From Dioscorea cayenensis subsp. rotundata (Eukaryota; Streptophyta; Magnoliopsida; Dioscoreales; Dioscoreaceae), in NCBI RefSeq assembly GCF_009730915.1, contig NC_052480.1, positions 1,178,001 through 1,242,000 of the forward strand: a stretch of 64,000 nt of DNA, written 5' to 3'. Positions 23,484-34,365 of this stretch are shown piece after piece. The position numbers and the translations under genes are program-made. The stretch's first letter is position 1. Every line of letters starts with the position of its first letter. The notes below the pieces were generated by a model. It did no database searches. It saw nothing but the letters and a program-made list of their open reading frames with translations, and was not told the DNA's origin.

Positions 23484-23639
23484 GATTGACAATTTTGTCT
23501 CATCTGTTGGAATTAAAAAAAAAAAACTGTGTACCAAAAACCATAACTTGTTTGTTATGAAAATTCCAACGTTATCCATGTTTTTTTAAAAAATATATAT
23601 TTAATTCTAGAGCTCTTGTTTGCCTATTATTTTTCTTAT

Positions 23640-26214
23640 TTTAAAAATAAGTAAATGATTTTATTGATTATAATTTTCTTTAAAATTATAATCTACATTG
23701 ATTTTTCTTTACGTTGTTAAGTGTACAAATTTTAAAAATTAATGTGTTAGCTTATCTTATTATATTGTGGAAACTAAAATTTTTCTCTTATCTTTTATTG
23801 CTTTTGATACTAAAATAATTAAAATTATAATATTAAAGCAATCTTAGGTAAGTTAATTTCATTTTCAATCTTTTCTCTTTCATCAAGTTATCACTACCAT
23901 CTTTTTATTATTTTTTCCGGTACTTTCTTCTTCTTCTCAGCTAAAAAGAAATATTTTGTTATATTATTGGAATTAATAAAAATATAATTAAAAATAAATT
24001 AATAAGCTATCTGAAGCAAAATTAATTTTGATTTCTCTGTTATGATTACACGTACATTTCTCCATTTTATACATTAATATATTATTCTTATAGGGATTTT
24101 GATAGATTTTTCAAATTTGAAAGAATTTGTTATATAATCAAGTCTTTTATCTAAGTTATTATTGAACATAATCGTTTTTTTTTTAAGAAGTTAGATAAAT
24201 TATTTCAATTAAGACAAGAAAAAGTACAAAGATCCCGCATAATCATACTGTGTACATAAGTATTATTAATATTATTATTCTAAATCACTATTTTTTTATA
24301 TATTTAGTTCATAAACATATGTTTTCCCCTCATCCTTTCGGGTGAAAAATTAAAAAAAAAAATTGGTTTGCAATAGCTAGGGAGCAAAATAAGTGAATAT
24401 ATCAAAACTCCAACACTCAAAGGGAAAATAAACAAATAAAGCAAGCATGATTTTTTTTTCCTGTTTTAGAGTTATTTCATTTCTGTTGGTTTTTTCAATA
24501 GTGATTCTTCGCAAGCTACAAAAATTAATGGAAGAGATATATGAAGGACAAATAAAGTGAAGACATTGCTTGCCCACCTAATCTAAATCACATGACATCA
24601 AAACAAAGAAACTTCAAATTTCACACCATCTTTACTAGTCCATGAGACAAGGGAAAAAATAAAATAAAATCAATAAAATCAATAAAATCAATGACAAAAA
24701 AAATAATAATAAATAAACAAACAGTATGAGAAGTAGTTCACCAAATTATTTAGATTACAAACTTATATCTATGTTTTTCTTAGTGGCATCTAGGGGTGTT
24801 TGGTTTAAAGGAAAAAAATAGGAATCATTGCTTATATTAGAAAAACCCTTATTTGGGTATGGAGTAATAAGAGTGAGACAGGCATGAAGTGCGAGTGCTC
24901 ATGTATCTCAATTTTGAGGGAAGTGAGAGTTATGATAGGTAAATTACCTATTTATCCATTTGTTTTTTTAATTATAAATCTATTAATTTAAATAATTTAT
25001 TATAATTAATTATAATAAATAAAATGAATAGTATTAAAGTGAACTATTTTAATTTTACTACTTAATTATTGTAATTAAAGTGAATAATAATTTATATGGA
25101 GGGTTATTATGACTTAGCTTCTTAATTAAAGTTAAATAGTTATTTATTATAATTAATTAATGATATTAATAAAAATTTGAATATTAATATTTTTTTATTG
25201 GCAAATAGGACAAGCTGCTGCACACATCTGGGGTGGCAAAATGTTAAGGAAAAAATATAATTAATGCTATACCCTCCACATGTGAAATAGAGGTTTTAAC
25301 TCACGTGGCACTTTAGCCTTGGCAAGCTTTAGAATTTAAAATTATAATTTACATTAAAAAATAAGAAATTAATTTCAAAGTCACCCTCTATAAACATTAG
25401 TATATATATGAGAAATGTGAGCAAGTCGTCTCTTAATAGAGAATGAAGTGATATTTCAACTCTCCTACATCTAGTTAAAATCAAAGTTGCATATATTTTC
25501 AAAAATATCAAATGAATAGATGGTGGATTTTGATAAAATATAAGAAAAATTGGACAAACCATTTATTTTTTGATTTGATTTTATTTTTTTTAAAAGTTAT
25601 ACCTTCTAATTGCTTAAATAAGTAAAAATAGTCTGTTTATATAAGTTTTCTCCACTAAAGATAAGTTCAAATTTTGTGCTGAAAAGAAATATATTTCGTG
25701 GAGGAAATAAAAAAATAGGTAAACAAAATATAAATCTTATTTTGGCAAGGATAAAATGGAAAATCAAAGGAAAAAAATTATTATTATTTAGAATAATAAT
25801 AATTTTAAAAATAATAATAAATTAAATCAGGATAATGAGGATAAAAAGGAGAAGAATCAAAATAAAAAAAATGTGCAATCTGATCATGCTGCAATGCATA
25901 CAATTTTTAAAATACAAATTTAAAAATTCAACATGATCATGCTGCAATGCGTATAGTTTTTAAATATAAATTTGAAAATTTAACTGCCAATTAACAGTAC
26001 TGCAAACATAAACCATTAACATCTGGAGGTTGAAAACAAAGTTCATAAACCATTAACAATATAAAAAATTCAACTTCAAATATAAACCACTATTGGTCCA
26101 CTAACAGTACTGCCAATTGAAATCAAAGTTCATAAACCATTAACAATATAAGAAATTCAACTGCAAACATAAAACAATTCTTCCAATTGAGAAGACGATG
26201 ACGGATGGGAGAAG
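23640..26214. other. AT-rich intergenic stretch with local duplications
   Basis: No convincing gene. 25195-25262 repeats the 318-385 sequence (GCAAATAGGACAAGCT, TGTTAAGGAAAAAATATAAT). 25400-25560 resembles 41030-41110 of module copy IV. From about 25870 to 26165 there are short tandem or interspersed duplications: GATCATGCTGCAATGC twice, and CATAAACCATTAACAATATA twice. Confidence 0.5.
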
Positions 26215-26275
26215 ATGACAACCACTGGAAAAAAGGACACTGACTTGGGGGTGGAAAGGGGCCGCTCGGACAAGT

Positions 26276-26997
26276 GTTATGGGTCCAGCCCATATTTGCA
26301 ATATTTCATATTGCTTTTGTTGTTTATGTTGGGCTTTATATTGGGCTTTATCTTGTTATGTCTTATTTCTTGGGTCCATTTGGCATTGATATTAGGGCTT
26401 CCAAGAGAATTTTCTTTTGTGGGATTGTATTCTTTGGTTTTGGCTGTACAACATCAGAAAGGCGGTCGGCAATCAAAGAAGAAAAGAGAGAGCTTAAGAG
26501 GATTTGTTATTCTCGGTTTTATGTGCGCAGTTTTGATCAACTCTACGATCGGAGGTGTTACCTTGGTTCGATTTTGCTCAAACTTGGCCAGCTTGTTCTT
26601 GATAAGAAGGGCTTCATTTTGAACGGTCGGATCATCCTCAGGTGCTCCGGTTTGGTCAGAAACACAGCTTTAATAGACCAGCAGTTTTTGGGTGATTTCT
26701 ACACTTTTTTGCTCTATCTTCATCTCTTATTGTTCTTGGAGTTTGTTGGTGGGTTGTGAATCCTTTGTCGACTGATTTGGGGTTCTTTTGCCCTCAATTT
26801 ATCAATAAGAGAAGTAAAGGGTGGACTCCTTGAACGGTCCCATGGTTTTTATCCTTCACATCGAAGGGGTTTTCCACGTATAAATTGGTGTGTGCTGTTT
26901 GTGTGATTTATTATGGGTTGATTGAATTGTTTAATTAGTTGGTTGTCTTGATTGTTTGAATTTGTGAGTGTCGTAGAGACCTCTGGCGATGTTTACA
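26276..26997 (+). repeat. 5' LTR of the copia element
   Basis: About 722 bp, TG...CA ends, matched by 37629-38319 (shared CATATTGCTTTTGTTGTTTA, CTACGATCGGAGG, ATTTGGGGTTCTTTTGCCC, CATCGAAGGGGTTTTCCACG). Long open frames inside are not genes: they recur in both LTRs and match no protein family I know. Confidence 0.9.
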
Positions 26998-27000
26998 ACT

Positions 27001-27012
27001 TGGTATCAGAGA
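27001..27012 (+). promoter_or_regulatory. Primer-binding site of the copia element
   Basis: TGGTATCAGAGA three bases after the LTR end. TGGTATCAGAGC is the plant initiator-methionine tRNA primer site used by most copia elements. The last base differs. Confidence 0.9.
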
Positions 27013-27032
27013 AAGGTTTAATTTGTCACATT

Positions 27033-27822
27033 ATGGAGTCGAGTAGTAGCCATTCGATGGTAAAATTGACATCAACTAATTATTCTATTTGGAGACCTAT
27101 GATGGAAGACTTGTTATATTGCAAGGACTTGTATGACCCAATTGAAATTGTCACCAATTCTGATGGTAGTGTTTCTAAACCATCTAAACCAGATAAGATG
27201 GAAGAGAAAGAATGGATAAAGTTGAAAAGAAAGGCTTTGGGGACTATTAGGCAATAGGTTGATATCAGCATTTTCAACCATGTGTCACAAGAGTCTGACC
27301 CATATGATTTGTGGAAGAAATTGGGAGGTATTTATGAGCGGAAGACGGCTCATAATAAAGCTTCTTTGATTAAGAAACTTGTTAATTTGAAATTGAAAGG
27401 TGGGAAGTCCGTTTCTGAGCATCTTAGTGACTTCCAGGATATTATTAACAAGTTGACTACCATGAAAATTTGTCCTGATGATGAGTTTCAGGCTTTGTTT
27501 CTATTGAGTTCTTTGCCGAGACGGTTGGGACACCTTGGTTGTGACTATTAGTAACTACTGCTCCGGGATGGTGTTCTATCTTTGGATGTCATCAAAGAAA
27601 GCATGTTTAATGAGGAAATCGGAAGAAAGGAGATGGGAGTTGATAATTCAGTGGGCTCTTGTTGTTGAGAACAGAGGAAGAAGCAAGAGTAGGGGTTTCA
27701 AAAGCCACAATAACCCAAGGAGCAGGTCCAAGTCCAGTGATGGGAAGAATGTGACTACATGCCATTATTACAAGAAGCCTAGTCATATCAAGAAGTATTG
27801 TTTTTGTCTGAAAAAGGGAACA
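27033..27822 (+). pseudogene. Copia gag, 5' part
   Basis: Capsid-like protein that packages the element RNA. It begins MESSSSHSMVKLTSTNYSIW, typical of the copia gag (UBN2) family. An in-frame TAG at about 27257 and a frame change near 27540 break it. The zinc-knuckle region at 27760-27800 reads CHYYKKPSHIKKYC, with Tyr in place of the second Cys of CX2CX4HX4C. The frame is then cut at 27823 by the nested Gypsy; gag resumes at 34366. Confidence 0.85.
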
Positions 27823-30800
27823 TGTCACACCCACCCCTTCTACTGAGGTAAATGTGGCACCCATCAGTTAAAATTCCCTTTTAGCTGGAAAGCCCGACAC
27901 TCTGCTTTTAAACAAAAATCGGGACCCTACAAATCACAATTTACAACTTTACACCAACTACAGGTTCAAATACATTAATATCATGAATACTGATAACTCA
28001 AATTTGCGAGTACAACCGCTACAAGATCACAACACCAATGATAAGAAATAAAAGAAAGTGGGGACCCACTGCGGTCTGGACTCAACTCGACTAGCTCTAT
28101 AGTCGATCGAGCAATCTAGGGTCCCGCTCCTGCAGATTCTACAGACACATTCGGGTTGGTCGGTGAGTGGCTTAATAATTTCAAATACTTAAATACGGAT
28201 ATATATAGTATATAAATACCAACTTCTCAAATAATTTTCCAACTTTTCCAAAATACCAGAATTTTAGCAAAATACAATCTTTAAAGAACTTTTGAAACAT
28301 AAATTCAACATAGATCAACATCAATTGATTTTTCTCGGAAAAACACAAATTTTGTAAAGATCTTTGCCCTCATCACAATTCAAAAAAATAACATAAATTT
28401 CAAAATTGAAAAATAACGCTAATACCCAACACTCACTCAGACGATAACATGGTCTAGAAAAACTCTCTAAACCCTCGCCGTGGCGCAGCTGAGGTTCGAG
28501 CCGTCGAGGAACTCACGTCCCTGACGTTGACCCATTTGGTTCAGCGGTCGGTGACCCAGCTTTGCCGATGAATATCCGGTCGAGGGCTCTACACTCCCAC
28601 CGAAGCGGCCCTCGTAGTAATCAACACCGGGTCCACCACGCCACCTCTAAAGGCGGCCTGTGGGGACCCACTATCTGCATGAGTCGGGCCTTGGCCCGTC
28701 ACCATCAAAAACCATCAAGTAAATACATGAATAATACCATCCCAGTATAAATCATAACTACGGGATCCTTTTTCCGGGACAAGTATTCACATCACGGAAA
28801 TAACCATTATTTTTCCACAAAGCCAATGCCAAAAAGTATAACCATGCATAATACCAGTAAAGATCCATGATACCATTCCTATACCAAGAATGAAAACCAA
28901 TTCTACTAACAATCGTCGATAAAACATCTTTAATATGCTCACATGGTTTCATAAATCACTCCAAATCAAAGCATATATACCCATCAAAAAAATAAATACA
29001 AGAATTGAATAATTAAATCACATATACATGTATTTTTCACTATTCATAATCACTTATAATTATACAAAAACCGATGTATCAATACGGTTATCATGGCACA
29101 TCGTAGGAAAATAAATATAAGTATATTTCGACCTTATACGCAATTAAACATGATAAAATGAAATACTTAAACATTTATTTCCAAAATACTAGCCATTAAA
29201 CAATTATTTCAAAATAATAATAATAATTTATTTATTTAAAATAATAGCCACTACTAACTCACTCGAGTGTCCTTGGGTTCCTCGCTAGACCGGAACTCCC
29301 TCCCAAAGATCGAACAACACCTAATAGAATAATAATAAAAATAAATAACATATTTAAACTCGAAAAGAAAAATACAAAAAATAATAATCAACTCTCATTG
29401 GGCCCACTCACTCCGATCGGGTTCAAAGCCGACCTTGCGTAATCAAATTGGTCTCCGATTGCACTTAAGCCAGACTCAATTTGGACTAGACCAGTTCACG
29501 GGACCCAGTACGAGTCATCGATTCCATTGAACCGAGCTCAGAATTCACTGAGACCAAACTCGATTTCACTGAACCAGGGTTTAATTAAACCAATCGAGCC
29601 TTGAGACCAACTCAATTCTTTATACAAAATATATTGAACCAACTTGGTTCAGCCCAAAACACCATATCCCGACATCCAAAACCAAACCCAGAATCAACTT
29701 CAACTAATTCGATTCGACCAGAACCGATTTCGAGTCAGACCACGCTCAATCAGTTTAATCAAAGCCACGACCGGATCAGATTCAATCAAGCCCAACCGAT
29801 TCGATTCTCATCGACCCGATTCGAGTTCAATTAAATGAACTTGGTTAAACCAAATCGAAACTCAACTCAATCGATTCGATTGATTCGGCTCAACTAGAAT
29901 CGATTTATAACTTGGTTTTGATCCGAGCCAAAATCAACTTGGCTAACTCGACGATTCCAATCTAACCATCATCATTAACATCTTAATCATCATAATCATC
30001 AACTTAATTAACTAAACCAGACCCTAATCTCGGTGCTACGGGTAATTACTACGATGAAAGCCAGAAATCTCATCCTTCGTTCAGTGGATTAAGTCACAAA
30101 TCGATGATTTTTTCGACTAGCAAATTGAGCAACAGATCATACATAACCATTAAACATGTTTTTTCCTACTCAAATCCATCATTATCTTCATCAAAGTCCA
30201 GTCAAATACGCATATATACGTACATACATACACTCGTTCATAATCACGAGAAAAGCTCTTATAAACTGCAAATGCTAAAGCCGATGACTCCGTCACATCG
30301 ATCTCACATCCACTGCTCGAATCTCCCATTTTTCTCCTCGTTTCTTCATTTTTATTTTATTTTTTCTTCTCGGGTTCTTGTAGCGCAAAAGATGGAGAAG
30401 AAGATGAACAATTCTCAAACACTAGATTTTTTTCCTCTAAATTACATTTTCAGCCGAAATTCACTTTCAATCCCTCAAATATATTTTTCTTACAAAAACA
30501 GTCCCTGAAAAAACTCACCAATGATCCCTGAATTATGAAATAGTATTCTCAAAAGGTCCTTTCAAATTACCCAACGGTCCCCAGGTTATAACACAACATT
30601 TTTTAAAAGATCCCTTCATCTTACTTTTTCAGTCCTCGGTTTCCATAAACATTTCATGTCCATCCTTTTCGTTTTATTCTTTAACCCAAAATCTTTTTAA
30701 AAAGTTTTACACTAGGTCGTATTCTTTCCACTTGGGGTTTCTCAACAAGATTACTACTGTAGAAAAATCTTCTGCTAGTTGTAGTAATACCTAAATATAT

Positions 30801-30837
30801 TTTTCAGAGTAATTATCCAAAGGTTGAGGGATATTAC
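27823..30837 (-). repeat. 3' LTR (left copy) of the nested Gypsy
   Basis: Plus-strand start TGTCACACCC, end GAGGGATATTAC. Aligns along its whole length with 31347-34365, including the GGTAAATGTGGC, TGGGGACCCACT, CATATACATGTATTTTTCAC, AACTTGGTTCAGCCC and TTCCTCTAAATTACATTTT landmarks. Short open frames within it are not genes. Confidence 0.88.
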
Positions 30838-31346
30838 TGATCCTTCCCTTAAGAAAAATTTTACGTCCTCGAAATTTCTTAGCATCGTCAATCGATATCA
30901 TCTGAATTTCATTTCTTGGTTCGAGATCGCATTTCTCTTGCTACAAATATGCTTAATAGTAAATAATCACTGTCTGCAAATCACTATATATCGATCGACA
31001 AACAACATGCGAAACACACTTCTTTGGCGTCTTGAGTCAACTCATTTTTGGATAAAAACAATTGAAAAGTCGAATATCTCGACCCGTGATCACGATCGCG
31101 ATGCGACTACTCATCTCTTTTGTCTCGAAATGTCGAAAACCTACTATCGGTCCCTCGATCGATATGCTGACTTAGGTTTTAACTCGATTGGAGACTCTAA
31201 ATACTTCTATTGGGCCCTTAACTTTTCAGTACAATCGCTACTAAACCTTTAAGTCTAGGCAGCTGACTTCTAAACTTAGGCTCGGATCACGACCCGGGTG
31301 ATCTCTGACCAAGGGATATCTCGACCTACTGCTACGATCCAAAAGA
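30838..31346 (-). mobile_element. Residual interior of the nested Gypsy
   Basis: About 509 bp. The left edge is the pol-end/polypurine side (ACGTCCTCGAAATTT on the plus strand). The right edge, read on the minus strand just inside the 5' LTR, is TTTTGGATCGTAGCAGTAGG, which looks like a damaged initiator-Met primer site (TGGTATCAGAGCAGTAGG would be expected). Nothing coding is recognisable. Confidence 0.65.
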
Positions 31347-34300
31347 TGTCACCGACGCCCTATCTTGAGGTAAATGTGGCCCGTCGGGTTAAAATTCCCT
31401 TTTAGCTGGAAGCTCGACACCTGCATTTTTAAACAAAATCGGACCTACGAATCCTGATTTCTGACTTTACACCAGCTACTGAGGGTTCGAATACATTAAT
31501 ATCATGAATACTGATAAGCTCGAAATTTGCTGGGATCACCAGCTCTGAGATCACAACACCAATGACAGAGAAATAAAGAAAGTGGGGACCCACTGCGAGT
31601 CTGGACTCAACTGACTAGCTCTATAGTCGATCGAGGGCGATCTAGGGTCACTGCTCCCTGCAGCCTACAGACACATTCGGGTTGGTCGGTAGTGGCTTAA
31701 TAATTTTCAAATACTTAAATACGATTATATATATAGTATATAAATACCAACTTCTCAAATAATTTTTCCAACTTTTCCAAAAATACCGAATTTTTAGCAA
31801 AAATACAGATCTTTAAAGAACTTTTTGAAACATAAATTCGACATAGATCAACGTCGATTGATTTTCTCGAGAAAACACAAATTTTTGTGAAAGATACTGC
31901 CTCGTCACAATTCAAAAATAACATAAATTTCAAATTCAAAATAACGCATACCCAACACTCACCCAAACGATAACATGGTTCAGAAAACTCTCTAAACCCC
32001 TCGCAGTGGTGCAGGCTGGGTTCGAGAGCGTCAAGGAACTCACGTCCTAGCGTTGACCCGTCGGTTCACCGGTCGGTGACCCCAGGCTACCGATGAATAT
32101 CGATCCGAGGGCTCTACGCTCCCACCAGGCGGCCCCTCGTAGTAATCAACACCCGGGTCCACCGCGCCACCTCTAAAGGGTGGCCGGGTGGGGACCCACT
32201 CTGCAGATAGTCGGGCCTTAGCCCGTCGCCATCAAAAACCATCAGTAAATCATCGTAATAATACCATCAGTATAAATCATAACACGGGATCCTTTTCAGG
32301 GACAAGTATTCACATCACGGAAATAACCATTATTTTCCACAAAGCCCGATGCCAAAAAGTATAACCATGCATGATACCGAGTAAAGATCCATGATACCAT
32401 TCCTATACGAGAATGAAAACCAATTCTACTAACGATGCCGATAAAACATCTTTAATATGCTCACATGGTTTCGCAAATCACTCCAAATCAAAAGCGTATA
32501 TACCCATCAAAAATAAATACGAAAAGAATTGAATAATTAAATCACATATACATGTATTTTTCACTATTCACAAAATCATGTATAATTATACTAAAGCCCG
32601 ATGTGTCAATACGGTTATCATAGCATATCGTAGGAAAATAAATATAAAGTATATTTCACCTTATCATGTAATTAAACATGATAAAATGAAATACTTAAAC
32701 ATTTATTTCCAAAATACTAGCCATTAAACAATTATTTCAAAATAATAATAATAATTTATTTATTTAAAATAATAGCCACTACCAACTCACTCCGGTGTCC
32801 TGGGTTCCTTCTAGACACTGGAACTCCCTCCCAAGGCCCGAACAACACCTAATAGAATAATAATAAAAATAAAATAACATATTTAAACTCAAAAGAAAAT
32901 ACAAAAAAATAATAATCAACTCTATTGGGCACTCACTCGATCGGTTCAAAGCACATGCGATAATCAAATTGGTCTCGATTGCACTTAAGCTCAACTCGAT
33001 TTGGACTGAACCATTCCGGACCCAGACCTGAACCATCCTCAATTCCACTGAACCAAGCTCAAATTCACTGAACCAAACTCAATTTCACTGAACCAGGTTT
33101 AATTAAACCAATCAGCCTTGAACCAACTCAATTCTTATACAAAATATATTGAACCAACTTGGTTCAGCCCAAAAACCCTTAGCCCAACATCCAAACCAAA
33201 ACCCAAATCAACTTCAACTAATTCAATTCAACCAAACCATTCAAGTCCAACCACACTCAACTTGATTTAATCAAACCCCGACTCGGATCAATTCAATCAA
33301 ACCCAACCAATTCAATTCTCATCCAAACCCAATTCCAATTCAATTAAATGAACTTTGGTTAAACCAAATCAAACTCAACTCAATCAATTCAATTCAATTC
33401 AACTCAACCAAATCAATTATAACTTGGTTTGATCCAACCAAATCAACTCTGGCTAACTCAACCAATTCCAATCTAACCATCATCATTAACATCTTAATCA
33501 TCATAATCATCAACTTAATTAACTAAACCAAACCCTAATCTCGGTGCTACATGAATTACTACGATAGAAACCAAAAAAATCTCATCCTTCATTCAAGCTA
33601 GATTCATCACAAATACGATGATTTTTTTCAACACAAATTGAAGCAATAATCATCTATAACCATTAAACATGTTTTTTTCCTACTCAAATCCATCATTATC
33701 TTCATCAAATCCATCAAATACACATATATACATGCATACATACACTCATTCATCAAAAATACACCAAGAAAAAGCTCTTACCAACTAAAACCATCCCTCC
33801 CATGAGCTCCCTCCCAGCGATCTCCCATCCCCCATCTCGAATCTCCCATTTTTTTCTCCTCATTTCTTCATTTTTTTATTTTATTTTTTTCTTCCTAAGG
33901 GTTCTTTGTAGCACAAAGATGGAGAAGAAGATGAACAATTTCTCAAACCCTAGATTTTTTTCCTCTAAATTACATTTTTCAGCCGAAATTCACTTTCAAT
34001 CCCTCAAATATATTTTTCTTACAAAACAGTCCCTGAAAAAAACTCACCAATGATCCCTGAATTATGAAATAGTATTCTCAAAAGGTCCTTTCAAATTACC
34101 CAACGGTCCCCAGGTTATAACACAACATTTTTTAAAAGATCCCTTCCATCTTACTTTTCAGTCCTCGGTTTCCATAAACATTTCATGTCCATCCTTTTCA
34201 TTTATTCTTTAACCCAAAATCTTTTAAAAAGTTTTACACTTAGGTCCTTATTCTTTCCACTTGGGGTTTCTCAACAAGATTACTCTGTAGAAAAATCTTA

Positions 34301-34365
34301 CTGCAACTGTAGTAATACCCTAAATATATTTTTCCAGTAATTATCCAAAGGTTCAGGGTATTACA
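31347..34365 (-). repeat. 5' LTR (right copy) of the nested Gypsy
   Basis: Plus-strand start TGTCACCGACGCCC, end GTTCAGGGTATTACA. Differs from the left copy by many one- or two-base indels and by C/A versus CG/GA alternations more than by plain transitions, so ageing by LTR divergence would be unsafe. Confidence 0.88.

Larger units (their letters stand above)
17750..23639 (+). repeat. Lectin module, copy III (carries lectin 2)
   Basis: Collinear with copy II: AT-rich head (CCCTACATACAATT), AAATTGACCAAATCACCCCT at about 19800, the AAGAAGAAG/CATAAAGC block at 20400-20600, the AGGACCACATG and TA-microsatellite region at 21340-21450, lectin 2, and the shared 3' flank. A 1.04-kb hAT MITE sits inside it and is absent from copy II, so that insertion is younger than the duplication or confined to this copy. 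Confidence 0.7.
27823..34365 (-). mobile_element. Gypsy-type element with giant LTRs, nested in copia gag
   Basis: Two direct repeats of about 3.0 kb (27823-30837 and 31347-34365) enclose only about 0.5 kb. The element is on the minus strand: on that strand the LTR starts TGTAATACCCTGAACC and ends GGGTGTGACA, and the bases next to the left LTR read AAATTTCGAGGACG...CTTAAGGGAAGG, the pol end plus polypurine tract seen in plant chromovirus-type Gypsy elements. There is no exact 5-bp target duplication (left GAACA, right ATAGA). No gag or pol frame fits in the interior, so it is a deletion derivative or a non-autonomous element. Confidence 0.82.

Noticed and set aside
26274..26759. A 161-codon open frame with hydrophobic segments, repeated at 37.6-38.1 kb
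   Set aside because: It lies wholly inside the copia LTRs, appears in both, and partly overlaps another frame. It is LTR sequence, not a gene.
30104..31252. Open frames of 134 and 142 codons in and next to the nested Gypsy LTR
   Set aside because: The first has a poorer counterpart in the other LTR copy, and the second spans LTR edge and interior. No protein motifs.
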